Source of the DNA: Tritrichomonas musculus
Lineage: Eukaryota > Parabasalia > Tritrichomonadida > Tritrichomonadidae
Length of the DNA: 64,000 nt
NCBI GenBank assembly: GCA_039105265.1
Contig: JAPFFF010000023.1
Span: forward strand, 1,054,001-1,118,000
Direction of reading: 5' to 3'
Part shown: piece by piece, positions 11,101 through 18,535 of the stretch
Layout: every line of letters begins with the position of its first letter
Numbering within the stretch: position 1 is the stretch's first letter
Program-made: the position numbers and the translations under genes
Notes under the pieces: model-generated
What the model was told of the DNA's origin: nothing
What the model saw: only the letters and a program-made list of their open reading frames with translations
The model's database searches: none

Positions 11101-11321
11101 AAGGTAATGAAGGCTATCACATTAGATTAAAAGGAATACCAAAACAAGTTATCCTGAACAAAGCAAAAAGAATGGGTATAACAATTGAGCAACTATATGA
11201 GAAACTTTATGATGGAGAGGAAATTACATTTAACCTCCTTGATGGTGCTAACTGCTTCAGAAAGAGTAGTTCTTATCAACAAGTAAATCTTCCTGTGTTT
11301 GAACGAAGAATCAAATTCTAA
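8169..11321 (+). CDS. polB: Protein-primed DNA polymerase B, element A
   Basis: 1050 residues. It replicates the linear element by protein priming. The N-terminal 350 residues carry an OTU-like pattern: 'DNCLVYA' near residue 211 and a His in 'NHYM' near 297, resembling the Cys and His of papain-fold deubiquitinases. The exonuclease domain follows, with 'YSDFETN' (Exo I, Asp 379) and 'YFHNLKYDACF' near 430. The palm has motif A 'DFDAVSLYPSAM' near 660, motif B 'LLLNSIYGKS' near 813 and motif C 'YYTDTDS' near 907. It is on the strand opposite to the capsid genes, unlike in element B. The gene looks whole. A 62-bp repeat begins at its stop codon. Confidence 0.95.
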   Translation: MTYLFDISVDLYSTARTEARKEYKQRVKDVRDKRKFKKYLKEFMTKAKKEISFDIDIGDDEDKRLAFTETLRQLHKENKKNIVVKSESLGGEEYKWFTLSKARRLDSTIGHISGTIDLNDDCSDNNPWVGNVFIPAKYQLLFIKNRKRGKQTSFTINKEDNKGKLYEEEVEVDEDYRDNPEGGFFPYINLSDLDLSQYQIFKTVDKKNYKDNCLVYACIQSGVFTDEEINYLRFMVKTRLIPNNLIYDIAKQFKCHFVVRRIDEKYDERSQLQIKIDTRKRPWAKEFDRIVDLLLYKNHYMIYKPLNGVKPMAIFRKLFKEGKFREIKNCEMNILATNEYNSHLADYTDLEYDPELCCKLIDSSETKKEREWSRIYYSDFETNTTVSPHMPYLNITVYRTKELIHKMIFDGENIADRLLKSLENNSLIYFHNLKYDACFFINTPGWDVQITERSGTILQIVMTKYKPNKRLTFRNSYSIIPAALASFGKMFQLPVHKEVMAYKIYTERNINRKTVSALEFQLQYYLENQDKKPLTQIKQDWKQLIDNAKACGAYENLAIDIMKYAIYYCKLDCIVLMKGVEKFNRDLVEVFKQTKTKMLDVHNFISISSIGYYYAYKFGCFDGCYQLSGKPQNFIQRCVSGGRTMTANNEKQYIEERIQDFDAVSLYPSAMSIMSGVPKGVPEVIRLEASGTNRAGPSDMFTKELLDFDQFFIEINIKKIKCKADKPYKFGQIFSRNDQGSKIFNNNPINNYYIDKRAFMDLMEFYDFDYEFIRGYYFDKGFNNKINVFIEKLFNLRRRYQDANNPLQQTIKLLLNSIYGKSILKATTTETKCIPKDKAIKYIWKNYNYITEVIENKSIDNVYVKKVKPINSHFNLPHFGASVLSWSKHLMNRVMSTAEQNGIDIYYTDTDSVHVREIDVPRIAEVFKKKYGKELIGKKMTQFHCDFDSFNGAVGSVHSRKLIALGKKSYLDILVDEKGNEGYHIRLKGIPKQVILNKAKRMGITIEQLYEKLYDGEEITFNLLDGANCFRKSSSYQQVNLPVFERRIKF

Positions 11322-11382
11322 AAATCTTCATCTTATTTTTGGTTTGGGTTAACAGGTTAGATCTAACCCTATTTTTCTAACC
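11321..11382 (+). repeat. 62-bp repeat, left arm of an inverted pair
   Basis: It starts at the polymerase stop codon and is inverted relative to 12568-12629, matching at all but about three positions. It contains the palindrome GGTTAGATCTAACC. Possible roles are a 3' processing or termination signal, or a terminal inverted repeat of a small inserted cassette. Confidence 0.85.
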
Positions 11383-11427
11383 TTTATTTTTTTAGTTAAT
11401 TTTTTATCTTCCATTTACATAAACCTA

Positions 11428-12471
11428 ATGATAGCGCAAACAAATACACAAGATTGCCTCGTTCGACACTCGGAGAACGCGAGAGACTTCAATGTTAATG
11501 AATATCTTGTTGACCTAATACCTAAACCAATATCTGATGTAAATGGGAAAGTTGATAAGTATTATGATATTCATGGAAATCCTATTAAGCCTCTTGTGGA
11601 AGTTAGTTGTGAAAAAGAATTAAACACAAAGAGAATGATTATGAGGGATTTGCTAACCAATAACTATAATCCTGATGCCTATGATGTTAAGTTTGAGCAC
11701 AACAATAAATATGTCAAAGACGTTTTCACTATGATTTCAAGTCTTCCAAAGATAATGCCAATATCACAGACAAAACCATTTGAACCAATATTTAATGAAA
11801 TAGAAGTATTAAAGACAGATAGTGCAGAACTTAAGAAGTTTCTACGTAAAATGAATGTACAGTTTGTTGGTTATTATTGTGACCACAATGCTATGAATGA
11901 GAAGTGCGATAAAGTAGTGATGAGTACAAGTGAACTTTTGGAGAGTGAAGACTTTGAGAAATATAAAGAGTTTATTGAAAGATACGCTAACTGTATATAT
12001 GATGTATTCTGTTATTACTGGTATGATATGGAAAACAATAATAATCATGAGAGCTTAAGAAGTAAGGTTAATGAATTTCATATTGATTACAATACCTTAT
12101 TGAAGCTTAGATGCTGTATTACGAGGATTAATACTAAAATATTTAATATCAATTCAAGTTCCAATAAACGTTGCAGTAAGTGTGAGGCCAAACAGAGATT
12201 ATATGAATATACTTTGCGTGAAGTTCAACGTATGAGAGCTGAACAGGAAGAAATCGATAGGCAGTTTGATGAGTCTGATTACGATTTAGCCAAGTTTATG
12301 CAGAACAATTATCCAAGTATTGATAGATTATTGTTAAAGGATGTTCAGCAGAGATATGCCAAAGAGTTTGGACAGAAATTAACATTTGCACAATTAACAG
12401 AAAAGATTGAACAGACAGGCAAATGGAAGATAACAAAGGTTCATAACATTATGTATGTGAGTAAATTGTAA
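11428..12471 (+). CDS. Unrecognised protein with Cys motif, between inverted repeats
   Basis: 347 residues, no family recognised. A Cys pair 'CC' near residue 230 and 'CSKC' near 249 could bind zinc. They are followed by a charged helix ('LREVQRMRAEQEEID') and a compact C-terminal domain from about 285 to 347 ('LLLKDVQQRY...FAQLTEKIEQTGKWK') that looks like a winged helix. That resemblance is weak and by eye. The gene sits between two 62-bp inverted repeats and has no counterpart after the polymerase of element B. It may therefore be an inserted cassette, or a replication-related accessory gene. Tandem orientation with polymerase B suggests co-expression. Confidence 0.5.
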   Translation: MIAQTNTQDCLVRHSENARDFNVNEYLVDLIPKPISDVNGKVDKYYDIHGNPIKPLVEVSCEKELNTKRMIMRDLLTNNYNPDAYDVKFEHNNKYVKDVFTMISSLPKIMPISQTKPFEPIFNEIEVLKTDSAELKKFLRKMNVQFVGYYCDHNAMNEKCDKVVMSTSELLESEDFEKYKEFIERYANCIYDVFCYYWYDMENNNNHESLRSKVNEFHIDYNTLLKLRCCITRINTKIFNINSSSNKRCSKCEAKQRLYEYTLREVQRMRAEQEEIDRQFDESDYDLAKFMQNNYPSIDRLLLKDVQQRYAKEFGQKLTFAQLTEKIEQTGKWKITKVHNIMYVSKL

Positions 12472-12472
12472 A

Positions 12473-12538
12473 GGTTAGAAAAATAGGGTTAGAACTAACC
12501 TGTTAACCCAATGACCAAAAATACTAAAAATTCATCCT
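12473..12538 (-). repeat. Third copy of the 62-bp repeat
   Basis: Begins two bases after the stop of the 347-residue gene. The first 30 bases match the right arm except one (GGTTAGAACTAACC instead of GGTTAGATCTAACC), then similarity decays. It is direct relative to 12568-12629, 95 bp away. Confidence 0.75.
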
Positions 12539-12567
12539 ATATTTTTGTTTATCGGATGGCTGTGAAT

Positions 12568-12629
12568 GGTTAGAAAAATAGGGTTAGATCTAACCTCTTC
12601 ACCCAAACCAAAAATAAGATGAAGATTTT
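12568..12629 (-). repeat. 62-bp repeat, right arm of the inverted pair
   Basis: Reverse complement of 11321-11382 with about three mismatches. Read on the minus strand it starts shortly after the stop codon of the bZIP-like gene, just as the left arm follows the polymerase stop. Confidence 0.85.
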
Positions 12630-12635
12630 TTGTTT

Positions 12636-12920
12636 TCATGCTTCTTTCTTCTCAGCAGTAACCATTTGAGCTTCGCGAGTGCTCGCAGCGAATTGAGCAA
12701 TTTTCTTCAATTCCTCTAACTCTTGCTTCTTTCTTTGTCTATATTCCTTTTGTTGTTGTCGTCTGGCTTCAAGTCTTTCTTCAGGGGTATTATATTTACT
12801 CTTCCTACCTCTTTTCGGGGTATCAACTATTTCTTTCAGATTCTCACTTGACTTCGATTTGGACAATTTCTTTATTACTTCTGTTTTCTTGAATTGGTTT
12901 AGATCTATTTTACTCGTCAT
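12636..12920 (-). CDS. Small basic AT-hook/bZIP-like protein, element A
   Basis: 94 residues. An AT-hook-like core 'KRGRKSK' at about 36-42 is followed by a strongly basic helix rich in Arg, Gln and Lys ('ARRQQQKEYRQRKKQEL') resembling a bZIP basic region running into a short coiled coil. The homologue in element B (45247-45501) has the same order ('KRGRKPK', then 'ARKKQQKAYRERKKNEL'). It probably binds DNA, either as a transcription regulator or as an architectural or packaged DNA-condensing protein; I cannot tell which. The upstream region has a seven-T run 12 nt before the start. It belongs to the minus-strand virion gene block. Confidence 0.6.
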   Translation of the reverse strand: MTSKIDLNQFKKTEVIKKLSKSKSSENLKEIVDTPKRGRKSKYNTPEERLEARRQQQKEYRQRKKQELEELKKIAQFAASTREAQMVTAEKKEA

Positions 12921-12939
12921 TTTGATAAAAATAAAAAAA
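12918..12939 (-). promoter_or_regulatory. T7 run before the bZIP-like gene
   Basis: On the minus strand, seven T (12939-12933) lie 12 nt before an AAAATG start. Same arrangement as at other element genes; the promoter role is inferred. Confidence 0.4.
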
Positions 12940-12949
12940 CAAATAATAA

Positions 12950-13477
12950 TTACATATTAACTGCATACTTAAGACACAGATGATATTTGTTAACTAGTTC
13001 ATTATATTCTTTGTTATATACTTGTTTGAAGTCAGTACATACTTCTCCATTATCATTTACTATCTTAATGGAATCTATCTTACGTATCGGATTAGCTTTC
13101 CCTGCACAACAACCTACATCCTCATCAAGACTTATTTCCACCACCTCCGCCTTAATAATTGTTTTAATTATATTAGATAAGGCAGTAACAGGGACAATTA
13201 TACAATTCTTTGATATTAAGTTGGATAATAATGCCTTGTCCTGGTCTAACAATATTTTTGCATACGTTTCAAGTATCACGTACTTAACATCCTTTGTTTC
13301 TTCTTCTTGATTCTCTTCTAATTCAACATTACGAGTGATAACAATTTCTTCTTTTCCATCATCCCTTTTGTTTATAATGATATTATTATTTATATTGCTT
13401 GTTGACTGTGCTGCTGCTTGAGGTTCTAATGAAACGTTCGCCTGCACACCTTGTGATAAGGATCTTTTCTTAATCAT
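12950..13477 (-). CDS. Conserved 175-residue element protein
   Basis: Unrecognised family, conserved between elements A and B (44275-44799). Both start 'MIKKRS', then 'GVQANVSLEP', Ala/Ser-rich sequence and 'IIINKRDDGKE'. The C-terminal half is a conserved folded domain with 'CC' and 'NPIRKID', then 'VYNKEYNELVN' and a final 'CLKY'. The middle is acidic in A. The conserved basic N-terminus and Ala-rich stretch suggest a structural or DNA-associated virion protein; that is inference. It follows the bZIP-like gene in both elements in the same order, so the pair is probably functionally linked. Confidence 0.6.
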   Translation of the reverse strand: MIKKRSLSQGVQANVSLEPQAAAQSTSNINNNIIINKRDDGKEEIVITRNVELEENQEEETKDVKYVILETYAKILLDQDKALLSNLISKNCIIVPVTALSNIIKTIIKAEVVEISLDEDVGCCAGKANPIRKIDSIKIVNDNGEVCTDFKQVYNKEYNELVNKYHLCLKYAVNM

Positions 13478-13516
13478 TTTGTTTAAAAATAAAAAGTTGT
13501 TTTTTGCTAATACCTC

Positions 13517-14095
13517 TTATTCAACACCATATAACTTTTTGAAGTTTAAATAATGTTCCTTAACATATTTACCATTAGTATTCATCATTGAAACAAATTT
13601 TTGTCCTGTCTTATGTTCATTAATATGCATTTTCCTGATTCTAACACCATTATCAAAATAAAATATATTATCACAATAATAATATCCTTCAAAATGATGC
13701 TTTCCATAATCATTTACTACAATTGCATCATCTGGTAAGGTATCAACATATTCATATTCAATATTATGTACGGAAGATTTATTTTTGCAATTTTCAGAAG
13801 CTGAACACCAACGTAAGTTATCTATATGATTATTTGTAACATCTCCATCAATATGATCTATTTGTGTTTTATTATTTGGATCATCATTTTGTATAAATTG
13901 AATTGCTATAATTCTATGTTTTCTGCAATTATTTTGATTCAAACAAAGTGTTATATAGCCATCTTTATCATACCTTTCTTTAATGACATGATGATTATCC
14001 TTTCTTCTTATAGTAAATGGATATTGATTAAGTATTTCATACTTGTCTTCAAAACCAATAAGTGGAACGAATTCTATAGTTTGCCCTTCAGTCAT
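13517..14095 (-). CDS. HNH endonuclease with NUMOD4-like start, first copy
   Basis: 192 residues. The N-terminus 'YEILNQYPFTIRRK' resembles the NUMOD4 DNA-binding motif of homing endonucleases. The HNH_3-type core follows: 'HRIIAIQFI', then 'IDHIDGD..NN' and 'NLRWCSASEN'. These proteins cut DNA at specific sites and often promote their own spread. A second, clearly related gene lies at 15080-15697. Element B lacks both. They interrupt the otherwise conserved order of small virion genes (175-residue, 142-residue, major capsid), which marks them as later insertions into element A. Both look whole. Confidence 0.85.
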   Translation of the reverse strand: MTEGQTIEFVPLIGFEDKYEILNQYPFTIRRKDNHHVIKERYDKDGYITLCLNQNNCRKHRIIAIQFIQNDDPNNKTQIDHIDGDVTNNHIDNLRWCSASENCKNKSSVHNIEYEYVDTLPDDAIVVNDYGKHHFEGYYYCDNIFYFDNGVRIRKMHINEHKTGQKFVSMMNTNGKYVKEHYLNFKKLYGVE

Positions 14096-14125
14096 TTTGA
14101 TAGAGATAAAAATATTAATTTATTT

Positions 14126-14554
14126 TCAGTAATGAATATTAGCTTGCTTAACATTAATTGGTTTAAAGTATCCAATCCTTCCTTTATTTCTTTCATCCGC
14201 TCTACCTTGTATTTCTCCTAATTTCTCTGGTTTCTTTAAGTATGGAGGAAGAATAGGAGCTTTAGGTGCTTTATCTTTCTTCAAATAATACCCTCCATCT
14301 GTAATACTAACAGGTGGTTCGTGTAATGGTTTTGTTTTATGTTGATTACTCTTTGGTGGTTTGACTGGTTTGTTTTCCATATACTTTGTTGGTGGTCTAT
14401 TAATTCTTGGGTTGAACGTAACTGCGTAAGTATTGTCATTAGAAAATATGCCAAAGTGATTAAACTCTATTGTCTTCTCAGTCTTAGTTCCTTCATTAAA
14501 CATTGTCCCCTCTGCTCCAACTGTTGTTGAATTGGGTTTTCTGTACTTATTCAT
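14126..14554 (-). CDS. Conserved 142-residue Pro-rich element protein
   Basis: Unrecognised family with a clear homologue in element B (43820-44254). Shared parts are 'GxEGxMFNE', 'FxHFGxFSN(D/T)NTYxVTFNP', 'INRPPT' and 'KPLHEPPVSITDGG'. The C-terminal part is basic and proline-rich and looks extended. It sits next to the major capsid gene in element B; in A the two HNH-type and 149-residue genes have come between them. I infer a minor virion component, for example a capsid cement or membrane-associated protein, without direct evidence for the role. Confidence 0.55.
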   Translation of the reverse strand: MNKYRKPNSTTVGAEGTMFNEGTKTEKTIEFNHFGIFSNDNTYAVTFNPRINRPPTKYMENKPVKPPKSNQHKTKPLHEPPVSITDGGYYLKKDKAPKAPILPPYLKKPEKLGEIQGRADERNKGRIGYFKPINVKQANIHY

Positions 14555-14593
14555 TTCTTTTTCAAAAAAAAATTGGTCGGTCGAGATTCCGAC

Positions 14594-15043
14594 TTACAGA
14601 ACTAGCTCTTGATGGAGACCGATAAATAGTTCAGGTGTATTTAATTCATATTTCTTACGTAATTCCTCTATCATTGTTTTAGTCTTTTTAGATGCTAATT
14701 CTATTGAATAATTGTAGTAACTGTATTCTCCATATTCTTGTTCCTTATTTGAACCATTAACAAAAAACTCATTCATTTTATAATTAATTTTCCTTCTTGA
14801 GTTAGTATTTAATACTATGTGTTCTATATCATATTCCTTAATCTTGTCCGGATATATCCTCCATACATTCTTGTCCGCTTTAATTGATATGTAGATGACT
14901 TTTGCTAAATATTTATTTTTTGAAAGTTGAATTGGATATCGATCACAAAGGATAGCGAAATTACTTTCCTTAAAATCTTCTGGGTGTTCGGCAAGGGAAA
15001 TAACATTATTGACGTAATCATATACCTTGAATTGTTGCTCCAT
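14594..15043 (-). CDS. 149-residue protein linked to HNH genes
   Basis: Unrecognised family. Visible parts are 'VYDYVNNVISLAEHPEDF', a hydrophobic strand region, 'NSRRKIN' and a C-terminal charged helix. It lies between the two HNH genes and is absent from element B. Relict pieces of the same family occur at 23889-24136 and 26478-26725, next to an ATPase remnant, so the family travels with Polinton-like DNA. It may be an accessory protein of the HNH genes or a virion-neutral passenger. A seven-T run lies 13 nt before the start. Confidence 0.5.
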   Translation of the reverse strand: MEQQFKVYDYVNNVISLAEHPEDFKESNFAILCDRYPIQLSKNKYLAKVIYISIKADKNVWRIYPDKIKEYDIEHIVLNTNSRRKINYKMNEFFVNGSNKEQEYGEYSYYNYSIELASKKTKTMIEELRKKYELNTPELFIGLHQELVL

Positions 15044-15063
15044 TTTGTATGGAAATAAAAAAA
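15041..15063 (-). promoter_or_regulatory. T7 run before the 149-residue gene
   Basis: Minus-strand seven T (15063-15057) followed by 13 nt and ACAAAATG. Same pattern as other element gene starts; function inferred. Confidence 0.4.
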
Positions 15064-15079
15064 TATAAATAAAATTTTT

Positions 15080-15697
15080 TTAGTCTAATCCGTATTGTTG
15101 TTTGAAAATATGTATATAAAAAGTAGTCTTTTTATTATTTATGTCTCTTGTCACAATGAATTTACGTCCTCCTTTAGCTGTATTAATATGCATAATTCTA
15201 TAAACTTCATCAGTTATCCTTTGGTAAAAGATATCTTCTTCAGTTTCTTCATTATAATAGTAATAATATTCTTTTTCAGCAAATACTCTTCTTTCCTTTT
15301 TCATGTCATAATGCGTGATAACTATAGCATCATCTGGTATATCGTCAACAAACTCGTATTTAACACCATTTCTTGATGAAGCATTTCTGTTATTTTCACT
15401 TGCTGAAACCCAACGAAGATTCGATAAATGATAATCCGTTCTGTCTTTTGATATATGATTCACTTGTGTTTTATGTTCTGGGTCGTCATTTGATATGAAC
15501 TGTTTGGCTATAATCCTATGCTTATCTATTTTGTTTCCATTAAGATTTACACTTGGGTAACCATTACTTTTATTAATTGTCTCTTTTACAACATATTTAT
15601 TATCCTTTCTTCGAATAGTGAATGGATAATGGTTTAGTATTTCATAGTCCGGATATTCGTTCAGTGTAACAAATTCGATTGCTTGTTGTTCTGTCAT
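15080..15697 (-). CDS. HNH endonuclease with NUMOD4-like start, second copy
   Basis: About 205 residues. I chose the start at 15697 (MTEQQAIEFVTL) because it matches the start of the first HNH gene (MTEGQTIEFVPL). The NUMOD4-like 'YEILNHYPFTIRRKDN' is nearly identical to that of the first copy. The HNH part has 'HRIIAKQFISNDDPEHKTQ', 'VNHISKDRTDYHLSNLRW' and 'SASENNRNASS'. The two genes are tandem duplicates that have diverged, separated by the 142- and 149-residue genes. The expected activity is a site-specific endonuclease, presumably a homing enzyme of the element. It lies directly downstream of the major capsid gene. Confidence 0.85.
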   Translation of the reverse strand: MTEQQAIEFVTLNEYPDYEILNHYPFTIRRKDNKYVVKETINKSNGYPSVNLNGNKIDKHRIIAKQFISNDDPEHKTQVNHISKDRTDYHLSNLRWVSASENNRNASSRNGVKYEFVDDIPDDAIVITHYDMKKERRVFAEKEYYYYYNEETEEDIFYQRITDEVYRIMHINTAKGGRKFIVTRDINNKKTTFYIHIFKQQYGLD

Positions 15698-15764
15698 TTT
15701 ATATTTATGTATAGTGATAATAAAAAATAAAATTAAATTAGAAAGACGCAATTATTTTTGTTAC

Positions 15765-17378
15765 TTAATCCCTTGAGGTCAGATCATAATTGCCCAAGCG
15801 AACTAAAGGTGGCATGCCATTCGGTTGAACTAAGATAGATATAGATGAATCAAACAAGAGACAAATTAAAGGTGGGGTTTGAGTAGCTTTTGCATATGTA
15901 TTGTCACCAGTTTCTTGTGTTACATTTATTTCAAAATTAATAGGTGACAAAGAGGTTAATCCTTGTTGATATGTATTATCAGTTTCTGTAGGTAATCCGA
16001 TAAAGAAACTACTCTTGTCATTTGAATAAATTCCAATCGAATAACCAAATTTAGGTTTATTAGTAGTCTTATCTCTATCACAATGAGTTAAACTGTTTAC
16101 CACTTCCTTATTAAAACCACTTTGTCCTCCATTCACGTTCATTGCGTTTTGACAATATTCTAAGAACTCTGGGTATTCATCTGTAGTGCCAAATGGCTTT
16201 GCTGGAATGTTACCATAACCTCCACAGTTTAATTGGAAGGACTTAAAGTTAGGATTCTTAAAGTATGTATGATGAGTATGCTTCACAGGAAATAATAAGT
16301 AAATTGAGTCAACAAAGCGAGGAGTGATTGTGCAAGTAGTCTTATCATTAGGGTTCTTTAATGGAGTAGTAGTAGTGTAAATAGATATCGTTTGGGTTGG
16401 AAATGTTAGTGGATGAGTTGGGTCTGCATATCGTTGTACTAGACTAGAGTAAATATTATCCTCTATACCAAAGCAAGGGATAATAGATGAACACTCAGTA
16501 ACGGAGTAATCAACTTCCTGAAATGTTTTATCTTCTACTTTAAGTTCTGTTACTCCATCTTTAGCAGTTGGTTTATCAGTATACATTTTAATTGGTTCAC
16601 CAATTGGGATAAATTCATTAGTAATTTCATTTAATTTATATTTTGAATTGACACTATAATCATGTTCGAACTCTTTTCCTGGACCCATTGGACAACATAC
16701 CATACCAGCACATGAAAAGAATAATCGGAGTTCAATTTTGCCTGCGAATGCTGGAAGGTATTTAATATTTGATAATGGTAAGAACCTTCTTAAATCAATC
16801 TTTAGGTGAATTTTATATGTTTTGTCTTCCCATTTTTCTGCCCAGTCAACAATAAATCCTGTTCTGCTGCCTGATTTACCATTCCATATATCTTTATGTC
16901 TAGCCTTTGAATATACATCTGCTCTCTTTGTTGTTTCATTGGCACAACATGCAGTTAAGAACGATTCTTCACAACCAAAGTTCTGGGTATATATCGTTAT
17001 TCCGTTAGCTACTATTTCATATTTCTCAACTGCATCTCTAGCATCCTTGAAACCAAACCATACTTTATTAAAATGATATCCATCGCCTTCTACTGCCGTA
17101 ATCGTACTGCCAGCAGCCTCTTTAATCTTTACCTCCATATCAGCTCTAATAAATCCATTATATATGTCTGCAGTATTGTTTGTGTTAGGTGATATAATTG
17201 CACTTGTATATGAACCTTTATGAATTGGAGGCGATGGAGAATAAGATGTTTGAGGACTAATTGTGTATTGCTTGTTGGTATCAGACAAGGCTATACAATT
17301 ATCAACAATATCAAAATAGCTAGCAATTTGGGTACATGTTTCAGCTGACGTCCTTAGTTCAATTTCTGGATTTAACAT
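15765..17378 (-). CDS. MCP: Major capsid protein (double jelly-roll type), element A
   Basis: About 537 residues; the start at 17378 fits the homologue in element B. The two share 'RTSAEVCTQIASYFDxVDNC', 'NPQTSYSPSPPI', 'WFGFKDARDAVEKYEIVANG', 'DLRRFLPLSNIKYLPAFAGK', 'FPLKHTHxTYFKNP' and 'SSFFIGLPTETD'. Length, position after the ATPase and small virion genes, and beta-rich sequence fit the Polinton major capsid protein, which is related to those of large DNA viruses and adenovirus. The assignment rests on gene order and on similarity to the partial capsid gene of element C, not on a profile search. It looks whole. Confidence 0.8.
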   Translation of the reverse strand: MLNPEIELRTSAETCTQIASYFDIVDNCIALSDTNKQYTISPQTSYSPSPPIHKGSYTSAIISPNTNNTADIYNGFIRADMEVKIKEAAGSTITAVEGDGYHFNKVWFGFKDARDAVEKYEIVANGITIYTQNFGCEESFLTACCANETTKRADVYSKARHKDIWNGKSGSRTGFIVDWAEKWEDKTYKIHLKIDLRRFLPLSNIKYLPAFAGKIELRLFFSCAGMVCCPMGPGKEFEHDYSVNSKYKLNEITNEFIPIGEPIKMYTDKPTAKDGVTELKVEDKTFQEVDYSVTECSSIIPCFGIEDNIYSSLVQRYADPTHPLTFPTQTISIYTTTTPLKNPNDKTTCTITPRFVDSIYLLFPVKHTHHTYFKNPNFKSFQLNCGGYGNIPAKPFGTTDEYPEFLEYCQNAMNVNGGQSGFNKEVVNSLTHCDRDKTTNKPKFGYSIGIYSNDKSSFFIGLPTETDNTYQQGLTSLSPINFEINVTQETGDNTYAKATQTPPLICLLFDSSISILVQPNGMPPLVRLGNYDLTSRD

Positions 17379-17409
17379 ATTTTCTTTTGAGAAAAATAAC
17401 AAAAGCAAA

Positions 17410-17988
17410 TTAAATCATATCAGAGAAAATATTATTTCGTCTTCTACGAATAGGTTGAGGTGGAATTACTGGTATTGGTTCCTCTTCTGATTCGTCTTCT
17501 ATTTGATTTGGTTCTTGGACTTCTTGGCTCAAGGCGAGCTTTCGCGAGGCGTCTATATATTGTGGCTGAGTATACTGTGGATAATATGGTTTTCTCATTT
17601 GTTTTTGTATTACATCTTTTATCATTTTCTTCTGTTCTTTCTTTGCCTTTTCGTTTCTAAACTCTTCGCCTAATAGCTTTAATTGGTTTAGTATTTCTAT
17701 ATTTATTGTTGGGTCATATACTTGTTTTGGTTGTTCTTCTATTATTGGTTTTTTGGGTTTTACCGGTTCCTCAGGTGGGTCGGAATTCTGACCAACAACT
17801 TTTTCTTCAATCGTTTCTGTTTTAGTTAATGGTTCAGGTGGTGGTTTTGTTAATGGTTGCTCTCTTCTTTTTACTATATATTTGTTTTCTTTTTTGGTAG
17901 GAAGTACATCCCAATCAGGGTCCTCACGACCATTAAGCCAGTTCTGTATTACCTGCAATCTTTTTGATCCTGTCAAATGCTTAGACAT
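17410..17988 (-). CDS. Conserved charged virion-block protein ('MSKHLTGSKRL')
   Basis: 192 residues, unrecognised. The N-terminal 45 residues are strongly conserved with element B (41572-42087): 'MSKHLTGSKRL', 'WLNGR(E/D)DPDW' and 'VLPTKK'. Then comes a long low-complexity Pro/Glu/Lys linker, a coiled coil ('QLKLLGEEFRNEKAKKEQKKM') and a C-terminal Arg-rich tail ending 'FxDMI'. Such a design, a conserved head plus disordered linker and short tail, suits a scaffold or tether beside the capsid protein; that is inference. It lies immediately upstream of the major capsid gene in both elements, and a seven-T run precedes it by 9 nt. Confidence 0.55.
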   Translation of the reverse strand: MSKHLTGSKRLQVIQNWLNGREDPDWDVLPTKKENKYIVKRREQPLTKPPPEPLTKTETIEEKVVGQNSDPPEEPVKPKKPIIEEQPKQVYDPTINIEILNQLKLLGEEFRNEKAKKEQKKMIKDVIQKQMRKPYYPQYTQPQYIDASRKLALSQEVQEPNQIEDESEEEPIPVIPPQPIRRRRNNIFSDMI

Positions 17989-18004
17989 TTAATTGATAAA
18001 AAAA
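17986..18004 (-). promoter_or_regulatory. T7 run before the 192-residue gene
   Basis: Minus-strand seven T (18004-17998), 9 nt, then TTAAATG. Same pattern as other element genes; promoter role inferred. Confidence 0.4.
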
Positions 18005-18019
18005 TCATTTTATTGAGTT

Positions 18020-18523
18020 TTATTGAGTTTTCTTTGTTTTTCTTGATTTCTTTCTCTTTCTTTTATTCAATTTCGCTATATGTGCTTCTGCTTCGTCCAC
18101 ATATTTACTTCTGTTCTGATATATTTTATAAGCAGCTGGCTTTCTCGAATAATGAATGCGTGGAAAATCTGAATACCCTACATTACTGCCTAATGGATTG
18201 GGTTGTCTTTCTGCTATAGCCTTTTCTATTGCAGCTTTTGCTTCTCCTTCTTTAATTCCATTTGCTGTAATAATCATTCCTTTACCAAAACCAGCTACTG
18301 CTGGGTTACCTGTTATTGTTCCAAAAGCTTGTGCTGCTCCCCCTAAAACATTTAATATTGGTGCCTTATTTTTCCAAGCCCATTTACCAACTTTACCAAC
18401 TGCACTATCACCAATGAATTTGCCTACTTTACCAACACTAGATTTTACCGAATTCCATGCACGATTAAAAAATCCACCACCAGAATTTTGTTCAATCCTT
18501 CCTGTATCAGAAACTGCTTCCAT
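18020..18523 (-). CDS. pVI-like amphipathic minor virion protein, element A
   Basis: 167 residues. The N-terminal half is Gly/Ala-rich and amphipathic with hydrophobic turns ('FFNRAWNSVKSSVGKVGKF', 'WAWKNKAPILNVLGGAAQAFG'). The C-terminus is very basic ('KLNKRKRKKSRKTKKTQ'). Homologous position in element B is the 151-residue gene, and a related 110-residue protein is in element C. Adenovirus protein VI and analogous Polinton proteins have this composition and disrupt membranes during entry; the equation is inference from composition and gene order, not from sequence identity. It lies between the packaging ATPase and the 192-residue gene. Confidence 0.5.
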   Translation of the reverse strand: MEAVSDTGRIEQNSGGGFFNRAWNSVKSSVGKVGKFIGDSAVGKVGKWAWKNKAPILNVLGGAAQAFGTITGNPAVAGFGKGMIITANGIKEGEAKAAIEKAIAERQPNPLGSNVGYSDFPRIHYSRKPAAYKIYQNRSKYVDEAEAHIAKLNKRKRKKSRKTKKTQ

Positions 18524-18535
18524 TGTCTTTTAATA

